Assembly: GCA_030847615.1 (NCBI GenBank)
Contig: JAUMIR010000004.1
Span: 87,769,001-87,833,000, forward strand
Source: Gambelia wislizenii
Lineage: Eukaryota > Chordata > Lepidosauria > Squamata > Crotaphytidae
Direction: 5' to 3'
DNA: 64,000 nt
A model generated the notes under the pieces. That model ran no database searches. It was not told where the DNA came from and saw only the letters and a list, made by a program, of their open reading frames with translations. Made by a program: the position numbers and the translations under genes. Shown here piece by piece: positions 44,582-55,137 of this stretch (positions are counted from its first letter, which is position 1; each line of letters opens with the position of its first letter).

Positions 44582-44703
44582 CACCAGAGGTTTTGGACTT
44601 GGACTTGGCTTCCTAAAACCCTTACTTATTAGCTATGTTGGTGTGGGCTTCTGGGTACAGAAGTCCAAAACATCTGGAGGACTGAAGGCTAAGAACTGCT
44701 GAC
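44582..44703. mobile_element. Foldback MITE (M3), right part of the copia-split copy
   Basis: Continues from 39129 after the copia insertion: GAGGTTTTGGACTTGG is mirrored by AGAAGTCCAAAACATCTGGA, and the outer arm by GGACTGAAGGCTAAGAACTG. Another copy lies at 57190-57290. Confidence 0.6.
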
Positions 44704-44969
44704 CCACAGAGTGTGTAAGTCCTCTGACTCTTTGTGCCCATCACAAAAACTCTTGCTGCTCTACTGGAAATCATCCAGCAATCTACCAGTAGATCCTGAT
44801 CAACCTTATTCCCATCCTTGATCAGAGCTTAGAAAAGTGACTTTTCTAACAATTCTACTACCACACCAACAAGCCAGTGGCCATGCTGACAGTACTGCCT
44901 GGTGGCTTTCATCTTCCAGAGGGATGACAAATCCATTCTATGTTTTAGTCAAAAATTTAATGTCACTCT

Positions 44970-46330
44970 CTACTGTTTACTTTGGATAAAAGATTGGACT
45001 ATAATGGAGGATGAAAAAATGTTAAAAATTGAAGGCGATAATAAACATTTTGGATGGCATGTATATCTTTTCTATAATAAAGATAAAATAAATAAGGAAT
45101 TTAATAATCACTACATCCAAAAACCATTATTAAAAATTTGGAAAAAATATAGAAATTGGCTATGTCCAAAAATACTGCTTTGGGTATCTCCGCGTGAATC
45201 ATTTTTTTAGTAAAGAAGGGGTACCATCCAGAAAATGGATTTGCTACAAAGCCATATTGATTACAGAAGGAGAATGTCTAAAAATCAAGACTCAAGAAGA
45301 GTTGGAAAAAGAGGATACTATTTGCCACTGGTACCTATATAGGCAATTAAAAGAAAGATACAAAATGGATTCAAAATCGGAAGGAATAGAGGTTAACAAA
45401 TCAGAATGGGAAAGCATAACCAGACAAGGAAACAAAAAAAAAATTATTTCAAGATTTTATAAATTATTATTAAAATGGGAAACTGAAGATGAAAGAATAA
45501 AAGAAAATATGATAAGATGGGCACAGAACATAGGGCACACTATAGAACTAAAGCAATGGGGAAAGACGTAGATGTCAAGAATGAAGATCACTGCATGCCA
45601 AAATATTAGAGAAAATACTTTTAAGATGTTTTTGAGGTGGCATCTCTCTCTACACAGGCTTTCAAAGATGTATAATAATATGAAAAGTAATTGTTGGAAA
45701 TGCAATGACAAAATGGGAACTTTCTATCACTTATGGTGGAGTTGTAAATTGGCTAAAGAATATTGGATACAAATTCAAAAATCGATTCACGATATTTTGG
45801 AAATTAGGATCCCTCTAAGACCAGAGATATACTTGCTAGGGATGATTGAAGATGAAATAGAAAAGGAAAATGATCTACTATATGTTAGCAGTTGCCAGAA
45901 TATTATATGCTACACAATGGAAAAGTAAAGTGATCCCATCAACACACCAATGGCTGGAGAAGCTCTATGATATGGTAGAGAAGGACAAATTAACGATGCT
46001 GTTAAGAGGGAAAAGCATGCAGAAATATGTGGAAGACTGGAATAAACTATCAAAATATATGGAAACTAGGTGTGGCAAAATTGCAGCAATCAAAGCTTAG
46101 ACATTTTGTTTAGATATAATAACATGCTAGTATGTATATGTATATGTGTGTGTATATATGCATATATGCAATAATATGTTTATATATAGATATAATAATA
46201 TATAATAAAAATAACAATTGGGAGGAAAAATTTTTTGGATTTAATTAAATTAAACTAAATTGGTGAAATAAACAGTTAAACAATCTCCTTTTGCACTAAA
46301 CAAGGACTAAAAATCAGTAAACAAAATAGA
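44970..46330 (+). pseudogene. L1-type LINE, ORF2 C-terminus and 3' end
   Basis: Four plus-strand frames in succession (to 45210, 45194-45571, 45572-45928, 45870-46100) give the C-terminal part of L1 ORF2: FGWHVYLFYNK and LLKIWKKYRNWL, IISRFYKLLLKW, then FLRWHLSLHRLSKMY and the cysteine-rich CWKCNDKMGTFYHLWWSC motif, LLGM, and YATQWKSKVIPSTHQWLEKL. This resembles lizard L1 copies. The endonuclease and reverse-transcriptase core are absent (5' truncation). Frame changes near 45200, 45571 and 45890 break it. The 3' end is A/T-rich with TATG-type repeats near 46125-46200; the right boundary is approximate. Confidence 0.8.
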
Positions 46331-47215
46331 AAAAAATATATAAGGGTATAAAGCATTGTCACATTGTGTAGGAAAACATAAGCACAATTCAAATGTATGA
46401 AATATGGTTAATGTAAAAGAAAACAAAGCTAACAAAATGAATGGAATTAGCAGTAACAATTAAAATACAAAGATGCAAAATAAGAGGATGAGAAAATATG
46501 GAAAAGCCTGATAGGAAGTCATTTTGATTGAATGTGAAGTGAGATAGGGGTATGAAAGTGAGTTAGTTTAAAGCAATTATGTTACATTATGCTTGATCGT
46601 ATAGTTAGTATAATCTTTGAATATGTCAATATTTAGTAACTAAGTAGATAACGATCCGGTGTTAGATGGAATGAATGGAATGTTAGATTGTTAGATGGAA
46701 TAAATGATGCTACTTTATGAGTAGCAGTGTATAGACAGATTAGGTTGTTTTAAAACTACTAGAGCAGTTTCATAGGACTTTGTGTAAGAGGAGCTTTTAC
46801 TCAAGGTTTACAGCTACCTCTTAGTACATGTACAATATTATTATTACAGTGTGACTATTATGCTGTGGCTTTAGCATAGCGAAGGTGTCATGAGAGCTGG
46901 TGCTGGGACTTAAATAAACAAACTTGTATATGTTTGCATGGTTATCTGGTTAAAACCAATCAAATACTTTTAAAAACTAAACTGAAATTGACAGAGCTGG
47001 AAAGCACAAGCAGCAGTCTGTGCCAGCTGGCATTCTATATTAGTAAGCATTGAAAGCCACTGGGAAGGCAGCATTAGCCTCCAAATTACATAATTGTGTG
47101 CCCTGTTCTCCAGCAATATTGGCTTAGAAGGAGCACAGTGCCCTCTAGTGGTTGTTCAGTCTGGTTGTACATTTTAGCTGGGCTTCTAATGCATTTTGTA
47201 TTAATTTGCCCAATT
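46331..47215. other. Unassigned A/T-rich DNA
   Basis: No gene recognised. GTTAGATGGAAT recurs near 46650-46700. Confidence 0.35.
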
Positions 47216-47470
47216 ATTATTGTTTTGTGGTGGTTATTGTTATTATATTTATTTGTATCCCACTTTCCCCCCCAAAAATTGGGACTCAAAGTGGATCACA
47301 ATTTAAAAGAACAGTACAATTTAAAAAATACAAAAAAGAACATTAAAATAAAATTAAATTACCACAGCATTGAAACAATCCAAATCTCAAGTTAAAAGAA
47401 CAAAATGCAATTTAAAAAGATAAAATGCTATTAAAAACAGTTCAGTTAAAACAATATAGCACCCCTAACC
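47216..47470 (-). mobile_element. L2-like 3' end remnant
   Basis: A TTATTATATTTATTTG stretch, then reverse-complement L2 tail (CCCACTTTCCCCCCCAAAAA, GGGACTCAAAGTGGATCACA), then A-rich decayed sequence. Non-coding. Confidence 0.55.
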
Positions 47471-47762
47471 TATTCTTTAAAACAAGAATATTCTGTTTTA
47501 AACAAGAAGATTTATTAGTGAGCCAAAGGCCACCTCTTTATCAGAGCAAAATTAATTACAAAACTACAACTACATCACTAAATTACAGTACAAAAATGTA
47601 ACCAATACCCCATGTTTGTGTGTTAATAAATTCTCATCATGCCATACATCAAGGTTTAATGACTGAAGGGTATGCAGTAAGTGATAAAATGTTGAGTTTC
47701 GTATCATTGATATAAAATACTTCACTTTCAGTGACAAAAAAAAAAAATCAAACTTGTAATTT

Positions 47763-47978
47763 TGTTTGTTGTGGTGCTGGTGGTGATGTGCCTTCAGACT
47801 GACTCTGACCCATGGCAGCTGTCTCATATGGTTTTCCTGACAAGATTTGTTCAGAGGAGATTTGCCATGGCCTTCCTCTAAGGCTGAGAGAGTGTGACTT
47901 GATTTCTATAGCTGCATGAGGATTTGAACCCTGGTCTCCTAGAGTCCTAGTCCAACACTGGCCTATACCACATGCCTA
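47763..47978 (-). mobile_element. Sauria-type SINE
   Basis: The left end carries the BovB-like tail in reverse (GTGCCTTCAGACTGACTCTG), the middle GAGAGTGTGACTTGATTTC, and the right end the tRNA-like head in reverse (GGATTTGAACCCTGGTCTCC, GAGTCCTAGTCCAACACTGG). Confidence 0.75.
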
Positions 47979-48129
47979 TTTATTTCATTAGCTACCTTTA
48001 TATCCAACTGCTTTCCTTCCTCCCACTTTATCTTCAAAACAACTCTATAAGAGTAGTCAGACTGAGGGACAATGACTGATCCCTCATCATCAAGTGAGCT
48101 TCATGGCTCATGGTGGACTAGAAACTTAT

Positions 48130-48335
48130 CACCCAAGCAGGACCGGTTTAAGGAATTTTGGGGCCCCCTGCAATGCTTTACTTTGGGGCCCCCATATGTT
48201 TATCTCAGATCAATGTAACCTAACCTATTCACCGTACAGGATGTTCAGATTATAGCAGGACCCCCGTATCCCTGGATTCATTATCCATGGGACACAAAAC
48301 AGCACACCTACCATAGAGTCTTCCTAGAAAATGTG
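48130..48335. repeat. Old repeat fragments, one Tigger-like
   Basis: GACCCCCGTATCCCTGGATTC near 48262 resembles a Tigger/pogo tip region. Nearby GGGGCCCCC-type blocks recur at 48172-48190 and at 48427-48472, where GACCTCGGGGCCCCCTCTT-like units are repeated. Family assignment is weak. Confidence 0.35.
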
Positions 48336-48580
48336 TCTTCCCTAGCCCTTTTCTAGGCCTTCCAAGGCAACTCTATGGTATTTTAAACCAGAAATCCCAT
48401 TATTTTCATATTAAGGAGGCCAACACGGGGCCCTCTCTTGACCTCGGGGCCCCCTCTTGACCTCGGGGCCCCCTGCCAATGCTGATTTGGCAGACAGGTT
48501 AAACCGGCCCTGCACCCAAGAACCAGTTCAGTACTCCAGCCATTAACCACCTTGGCACTCTCCTCTTTTGTAAAGTAGTA

Positions 48581-51012
48581 CAGTCGTCCCTTCACATTCG
48601 CGGGGGTTCCGTTCCGCGGACCCCCGCGAATGTGAAAAAACCGCGAATAACGACACCCCTCCCCCCTCCCTCCCCAGGCCTTCGCGGGGCCTTCCTAGGC
48701 CCCGCGAAGGTCTCCCCGGCCCTCCCTCCCTCCCTCCCTCCCCAAGCCTTCGCGGGGCCTTCCTAGGCCCCGCGGAGGCCTCCCCGGCCCTCCCTCCCTC
48801 CCTCCCCAGGCCTTTGCGGGGCCTTGCTAGGCCCCGCGGAGGTCTCCCCGGCCCTCCCTCCCGCCCTCCCCAGGCCTTCCTGGGGCCTCCGGAGCGTCTC
48901 CGGAGGCCCCAGGATCGCCTCCCCAGCCCTCCCCACCCCGTCCCCAGGCCTTCCTGGGGCCTCCGGAGCGTCCCCGGAGGCCCCAGGATCGCCTCCCCAG
49001 CCCTCCCCACCGCGTCCCCAGGCCTTCCTGGGGCCTCCGGAGATGCTCCGGAGGCCCCAGGATCGCCTCCCCAGCCCTCCCCACCCCGTCCCCAGGCCTT
49101 CCTGGGGCCTCCGGAGCGTCTCCGGAGGCCCCAGGATTGCCTCCCCAGCCCTCCCCACCCCGTCCCCAGGCCTTTCTGGGGCCTCCGGAGATGCTCCGGA
49201 GGCCCCAGGATCGCCTCCCCAGCCCTCCCCACCCCGTCCCCAGGCCTTCCTGGGGCCTCCGGAGCGTCTCCGGAGGCCCCAGGATCGCCTCCCCAGCCCT
49301 CCCCACCCCGTCCCCAGGCCTTCCTGGGGCCTCCGGAGCGTCTCCGGAGGCCCCAGGATTGCCTCCCCAGCCCTCCCCACCCCGTCCCCAGGCCTTTCTG
49401 GGGCCTCCGGAGATGCTCCGGAGGCCCCAGGATCGCCTCCCCAGCCCTCCCCACCGCGTCCCCAGGCCTTCCTGGGGCCTCCGGAGCGTCTCCGGAGGCC
49501 CCAGGATCGCCTCCCCAGCCCTCCCCACCCCGTCCCCAAGCCTTTCTGGGGCCTCCGGAGATGCTCCGGAGGCCCCAGGATCGCCTCCCCAGCCCTCCCC
49601 ACCGCGTCCCCAGGCCTTCCTGGGGCCTCCGGAGCGTCCCCGGAGGCCCCAGGATCGCCTCCCCAGCCCTCCCCACCGCGTCCCCAGGCCTTCCTGGGGC
49701 CTCCGGAGATGCTCCGGAGGCCCCAGGATCGCCTCCCCAGCCCTCCCCACCCCGTCCCCAGGCCTTCCTGGGGCCTCCGGAGCGTCCCCGGAGGCCCCAG
49801 GATCGCCTCCCCAGCCCTCCCCACCGCGTCCCCAAGCCTTTCTGGGGCCTCCGGAGATGCTCCGGAGGCCCCAGGATCGCCTCCCCAGTCCTCCCCACCC
49901 CGTCCCCAGGCCTTTCTGGGGCCTCCGGAGATGCTCCGGAGGCCCCAGGATCGCCTCCCCAGCCCTCCCCACCGCGTCCCCAGGCCTTCCTGGGGCCTCC
50001 GGAGCATCTCCGGAGGCCCCAGGATCGCCTCCCCAGCCCTCCCCACCCCGTCCCCAGGCCTTTCTGGGGCCTCCGGAGCGTCTCCGGAGGCCCCAGGATC
50101 GCCTCCCCAGCCCTCCCCACCCCGTCCCCAGGCCTTTCTGGGGCCTCCGGAGATGCTCCGGAGGCCCCAGGATCGCCTCCCCAGCCCTCCCCACCCCGTC
50201 CCCAGGCCTTCCTGGGGCCTCCGGAGCGTCTCCGGAGGCCCCAGGATCGCCTCCCCAGCCCTCCCCACCCCGTCCCCAGGCCTTCCTGGGGCCTCCGGAG
50301 CGTCTCCGGAGGCCCCAGGATCGCCTCCCCAGCCCTCCCCACCCCGTCCCCAGGCCTTCCTGGGGCCTCCGGAGCGTCTCCGGAGGCCCCAGGATCGCCT
50401 CCCCAGCCCTCCCCACCCCGTCCCCAAGCCTTTCTGGGGCCTCCGGAGATGCTCCGGAGGCCCCAGGATCGCCTCCCCAGCCCTCCCCACCCCGTCCCCA
50501 GGCCTTCCTGGGGCCTCCGGAGATGCTCCGGAGGCCCCAGGATCGCCTCCCGAGCCCTCCCCACCGCGTCCCCAGGCCTTCCTGGGGCCTCCGGAGCATC
50601 TCCGGAGGCCCCAGGATCGCCTCCCCAGCCCTCCCCACCCCGTCCCCAGGCCTTCCTGGGGCCTCCGGAGATGCTCCGGAGGCCCCAGGATTGCCTCCGC
50701 AGCCCTCCCCACCGCGTCCCCAGGCCTTCCTGGGGCCTCCGGAGCGTCTCCGGAGGCCCCAGGATCGCCTCCCCAGCCCTCCCCACCCCGTCCCCAGGCC
50801 TTCCTGGGGCCTCCGGAGCGTCTCCGGAGGCCCCAGGATCGCCTCCCCAGCCCTCCCCACCGCGTCCCTGGGCTTCCCCGCTCCCTCTATGTCTTTCACG
50901 GGGCCTCTGGAGGCCCCGTGTCGCGGTTTTGGGGGGGCCCGGGGGGGCCCTCCCAAAACCGCGAATAACCGAAACCGCGAATGTCAAGTTCGCGAATGTG
51001 GAGGGACAACTG
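48581..51012. mobile_element. Pogo/Tigger-like TIR element filled with a hairpin array
   Basis: A 2,432-bp element flanked by TA on both sides (48579-48580 and 51013-51014). The left tip CAGTCGTCCCTTCACATTCG and the right tip CGAATGTGGAGGGACAACTG are inverted repeats starting CAGT, as in pogo/Tigger elements. The left end folds on itself: TTCACATTCGCGGGGG (48591) mirrors CCCCCGCGAATGTGAA (48621). The right end also folds (CGCGGTTTTGGG with CCCAAAACCGCG). Between them are three irregular hairpin units (48676-48871, spaced 68, 64 and 64 bp) and then a regular 27-unit array. No transposase is encoded. The very long open frames across it, on both strands, arise because the unit lacks stop codons. 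Confidence 0.88.
48872..50869. repeat. 27 x 74-bp GC-rich hairpin minisatellite
   Basis: Counting by the start AGGCC/AAGCC gives 27 units, each exactly 74 bp with no indels (48872 + 27x74 = 50870). Each unit contains a 16-bp inverted repeat, CCTGGGGCCTCCGGAG / CTCCGGAGGCCCCAGG, around a 3-base loop, followed by a C-rich spacer (GCCTCCCCAGCCCTCCCCAC...). Loops read CGT in 14 units, ATG in 11 and CAT in 2. Other variable sites are TTCCTGG/TTTCTGG, CCCCGT/CCGCGT, GGATCG/GGATTG and AGGCC/AAGCC. Two units together span 148 bp. Confidence 0.95.
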
Positions 51013-51306
51013 TATTTGCACTTACAAATACCTTGGGAGTGATGCACTATCCATCAAACCTGGGAAATGTGGAAATGGCAGGCTGCCTCTCTTTCTGGAC
51101 GTACCAGCATCACTCTTTCTTGGATTATTGCTTATCCAAAACTCCCATCCCCCCTCACAAATACACTGCCCCGTCAAAAGTCAATACAGTGTTGTCATTA
51201 CTGGCTGCAAAGAATATTCTAATGAAACCAGCTCTCTACTGCCCTCTTGTGTTTTGTCCACATAGACAATCACTTAATATATCTAGTTCCAGAGAAATAA
51301 AATTGA

Positions 51307-51483
51307 GGGCTTGTGTACACCTGACAAATGCCCCGGCTGCCCCCTTTCCAGTGCCCTGTAGTCCAAACACCACAGGGCATTTACCCCAATCTGTCCCTGT
51401 GCAGTCCAAACAACCTCCGTGGCAGATATGGGGCTGGAATGGGGGCAAACCAGGATAGGTCCCTTTACTGTGTTTTAAGAAAA
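51307..51483. mobile_element. TIR element M5, left part of a CR1-split copy
   Basis: GGGCTTGTGTACACCTGACA, TGCCCTGTAGTCCAAACACC and GCAGATATGGGGCTGGAATG match the copy at 15708 in order. It stops at about 51483 where the CR1 tail begins. The continuation is at about 55138-55479. Confidence 0.7.
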
Positions 51484-52602
51484 TCATAGAGTTGGAAGAG
51501 ACCTCAAGGGCCATCCAGTCCAACCCCCTGCCATGCAGGAATACACAATCAAAGCATTCTCGACAGATGGCCATCCAGCCTCTGTTTAAAGATCTCCAAG
51601 GAAGGAGACCCCACCACACTCCCAGGCAGTGTATTCCACTTCCGAACAGCTCTTACTGTCAGGAAGTTCTTCCTAATGATTAGGTGGAATCTCTGTTCCT
51701 GTAATTTGAACCCATTGCTCCGTGTCCTAGTCTCTGGAGCAGCAGAAAACAAGCTTGCCCCATCCTCAGTATGACAGCCTTTCAGATACTTAAACATGGC
51801 TATCATGTCCCCTCTCAACCTTCTCTTCTCCAGACTAAACATGCCCAGCTCCCTAAGTCTCTCCTCATAGGGCATGGCTTCCAGATCACCCACCATCCTG
51901 GTCGCCCTCCTCTGGACACGGTCCAGCTTGTCAATATCCTTCCTGAATTGTGGTGCCCAGAACTGGACACAGTATTCCAGGTGAGGTCTGACCAAAGCAG
52001 AATACAGTGGCTCTATTACTTCCCTTGATCTAGACACTATACTCCTATTAATGCAGCCTAGAATCGCATTGGCTTTTTTAGCTGCTGCATCACACTGCTG
52101 GCTCATGTTCAGCTTGTGGTCCACTAAGGCTCCTAGGTCCTTTTCACATGTACTGCCCTCAAGCCATGCATCATCCATCCTATATCTGTGCCTTTCATTT
52201 TTAGTTCCCAAGTGTAGTATCCTACATTTCTCCCTGTTGAAATTCATTTTGTTAGTATTGGCCCAGCTTTCTAATCTGTTGAGGTCACTTTGGATTCTGA
52301 TCCTGTCCTCTGGGGTATTAGCTACCCCTCCTAATTTGGTGTCATCTGCAAATTTGATAAGCATGCCCTCTATCCTGACACCTCCCCTTTTTCTTCCTCA
52401 TTGGAACTGTTTGAAGTTGTGCCTTCAATATCTCACTTTTTAGAAGCTCCCATGCTTCATTAACTCCTTTATCTTTTAGTATTTCTGACCATGGGATCAC
52501 CCCCAGTAATTCCCTAACTTTTCTGAAATCAGCTTTCTTAAAGTCTAGAATGCAAGTCTGACTATGCTTGGCTTCCCCTTTCCTCTGTATCACAAACTCC
52601 AG

Positions 52603-54370
52603 GGGGCCGTTTACACGATGAAAATGTCCTGGGAAGAATTTGTGTTGGTCCCTGGCAGTTTACACGTACATCGGGTCGGGTATGTGATTTTCGGAAGGGG
52701 GGCCACCTTTTATCCCTCAACCTGCGGGACTTCCAGTCCCGCGGTTTGTGCCGGTTTTTAAAAAAGTCACAGGAGGATTCAGAAAATCGGAAATGTAAAC
52801 AGCCTGGGACAAAATGTCTCGGTACTGGGATGACCGGAAATGGTGACTGGGGGCGGGCTTAGAGATCAGCAACCAGAAAAGGAGGGGTCAGTCACCCGTT
52901 CAACAGATCCAGCCTCACCAGCTGAAAACAAAGGCATCCCTTCCAGCTGCACGAAGGTTGATGTGTGTGTGTGCGCGCGCGTGTGTGTACTCAATCACCT
53001 TTTTAAATGGATTTCTACACTGCAAACCCTTCAGCTTTACCTTTTCCTCAACTGCATGTTACAGAGAGATCGTCGTCGCCCATTCATCCCCTGCCTTGGT
53101 CACCTCCCTGGGTCAGAACGGGCACATTAAAATATTCAAGCCTCTGAGCGAATTAGCACCCTTTAATTCCCCCTCTCTGTGTTTGTGTCTTTCAAAACGC
53201 CTGCCTATAGCCGGCTTGAAATCTCTGCAGCCTGCTGTTAGGGTTAATATTTTAAAGAGGCACGGGGAAACCCATGCGGCTTGATTTCAAAAGGAAAGCA
53301 TTCAGCTTGATAATAATAATAATAATAATAATATTTATTTATTTATACCCCGCCCCTCTGTTAAAACAATCGGGGCGGCTTACAAAAATTAAAATACAAT
53401 ACAGATAAAATCCCCAAACACCCCCCACCCCACCTTCCCCCATAAAAAAATATTAAACAATTATAAATTAAAACCAACTGATATAAAATCACAATTAAAA
53501 ACAATAAATACTATAAAATACTATAAATGGCCAGCGGACTAAAAGAGTCCAGGAGCTCCTGAGGCTGGGATCTAATTAGGAAAGGCCTGCCGAAAGAGCT
53601 CCGTCTTTAGTGCTTTTTTAAAGCTACTCAGGCTTGTCATCTGACAGATCTCGTTCGGCAGGCCATTCCATAATTTGGGGGCGATTACCGAAAAGGCCCT
53701 CTGGGAGGTTGCAGAAAGCCTATATTTTTGTGGCTGAAGCAAATTCCTCCCAGAGGACCGGAGTGCGTGGGGAGGATTGTATGGGAGGAGGCGGTTCCGG
53801 AGATAAGTTGGACCCAAGCCATTTAGGGCTTTAAAGGTAATAACCAACACCTTATACTGGGCCCGGAAACTGATAGGCAGCCAGTGGAGAGATCTTAACA
53901 CTGGAGTTATATGGTCTCTCCGAGATGTTCCCGAGACTTCAAAGCACTCAGCTTGATTTCAAAAGGAAAGCCCTGCGTCTGAGCGAAAGATCTGTCTGGA
54001 TCTTTCAAAATGCTTTCTGTCTCTTCTGAAAGGGTTAAAATTTTAAAGAAGCAAGGGGGAATAACAAACCTCTGCCCCCCTCTCTCTCCCCCCCCCAGCC
54101 AGCCAATAGCATCGCTCATGGCGCGGAACTCTAAAGGAAGTGCGTCACCGAGGTTGTGAAAACACGAGTAATCGCATCTTTGATTGACAGCCAAAAAAAT
54201 TTTTTTTTAAAACCTAAACAAAACCAGAACTATGGACGTGTAAATATCAGTCACGGGACCACCCGGGATATCCAGATCAGTGACATAAATCGTATAAACA
54301 GCGAGGGGCGGATTTGTGATCACAAAGTCATGGTAAGCACCGCGACAATTTCTGTCGCGTAACTGGCACC
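52603..54370. mobile_element. TIR DNA element nested in CR1
   Basis: It starts GGGGCCGTTTACACGATG and ends CGCGTAACTGGCACC; the tips match as imperfect inverted repeats (10 of 14 outermost bases). CAG flanks both ends (52600-52602 and 54371-54373), and CR1 sequence is continuous across the gap. The GGG-type tips and short duplication suggest PIF/Harbinger, but a hAT origin is not excluded. It has higher CpG content than its surroundings and a GTGCGCGCGC stretch near 52970. No transposase is recognised. A further L2 is inserted in it. Confidence 0.65.
53312..53940 (-). mobile_element. L2-type LINE 3' end with 17-bp TSD
   Basis: The minus strand encodes the end of ORF2 (frame 53901-53572): LHWLPISFRAQYKVLVITFK, then GLGPTYLRNRLLPY, FSVIAPKLWNGLPNEI and SLSSFKKALKTELF. 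This is the classic L2 C-terminus, intact over 109 residues. The tail at 53312-53345 is an (ATT)n run with TTTATACCCCGCCCC. AAAGCAYTCAGCTTGAT flanks both sides (53295-53311 and 53941-53957) with one difference, a 17-bp target duplication. It is the youngest layer of the nest, with the least damaged frame of the L2 copies here. Confidence 0.9.
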
Positions 54371-55137
54371 CAGGAGAACATGTTCACTCCCTGCTAGGGA
54401 TCCTGCCACTTCCACACCATTAACCAGGTCATCTCCATTGGTTAGGATCAGATCTAAAATAGCTGATCCCCTTGTTGCCTCTTCCAGCTTCTGGACAATG
54501 AAATTTTCTGCAAGGCAAGTAAGGAATTTGTTGGATCTTAAATTCTTGGCAGAGTTGGACTTCCAACAAATGTCAGGATAGTTGAAATCCTCCATTACTA
54601 CTACATTTCTCCTTTCTGTATGTGCAGTCATCTGTTCCAGGAAGGCATCATCCAAGTCTTTGGTTTGGCTTGGAGGTCTGTAGTAGACCCCAACAATGAT
54701 ACCCCTGCTGTTTCTCTCCCCCTTGATTTTTACCCAGATGCTCTCAACCTGGCTCCCAAGATTTAAATCATGGATATGTTCACAGGTGTACACATCCTTA
54801 ACATAAAATGCTACCCCACCACCCTTCCTGTTTGGTCTATTTTTCTGAAATAGGCTATACCCCTCTATTTATACATTCCAATCATGAGACTCATCCCACC
54901 AGGTTTCAGTGATGCCTATGATATCATATTTATTTTGCTGTGCTAAGAGTTCAAGTTCATTCTGTTTATTTCCCATGCCCTGTGCATTCCTACAGAAACA
55001 TCTGAGACCATGGGCCATTTCTCCTATCTGCCTTTTAAAGGGTTTATTCCTCCCATTGTTGGGTTGTTGTGTTATTTGCCTTGTTCTCTGCATAACATTT
55101 AATACCTGGTTTAATCTGTCTCTGCTAGATTGTACCC

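Larger units (their letters stand above)
51484..55137 (-). mobile_element. CR1 LINE interrupted by a nested TIR element, RT core deleted
   Basis: Minus strand. The 5' part lies at 55137-54374: a HGLRC and NAQGMGNKQNELELLA start, GITETWWDESHDWN (endonuclease), VGVYYRPPSQTKDLDDAFL, DFNYPDICW and SAILDLILTNGDDL. A 1.77-kb element then intervenes (52603-54370). CR1 resumes at 52599 with FVIQRKGEAKHSQT and continues to VPMRKKKGRC. The sequence then jumps directly to FADDTKLGGVANTPEDR (52364), so most of the reverse-transcriptase fingers and palm is deleted. The thumb and C-terminus are intact in one 271-residue frame (52364-51549): [31 protein letters not shown] and EERLRELGMFSLEKRR. The 3' UTR ends near 51484 at ATCATAGAGTTGGAAGAGAC. 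Inactive. Confidence 0.85.

Noticed and set aside
48872..50869. CRISPR-like array
   Set aside because: Units are contiguous with no unique spacers, the sequence is eukaryotic, and the array lies inside a TIR element.
48543..51458. Very long open frames (up to 834 codons) on both strands across the GC-rich array
   Set aside because: All frames are open because the 74-bp unit has no stop codon and 74 is not a multiple of three, so every frame cycles through the same peptides. There is no conserved start and no domain.
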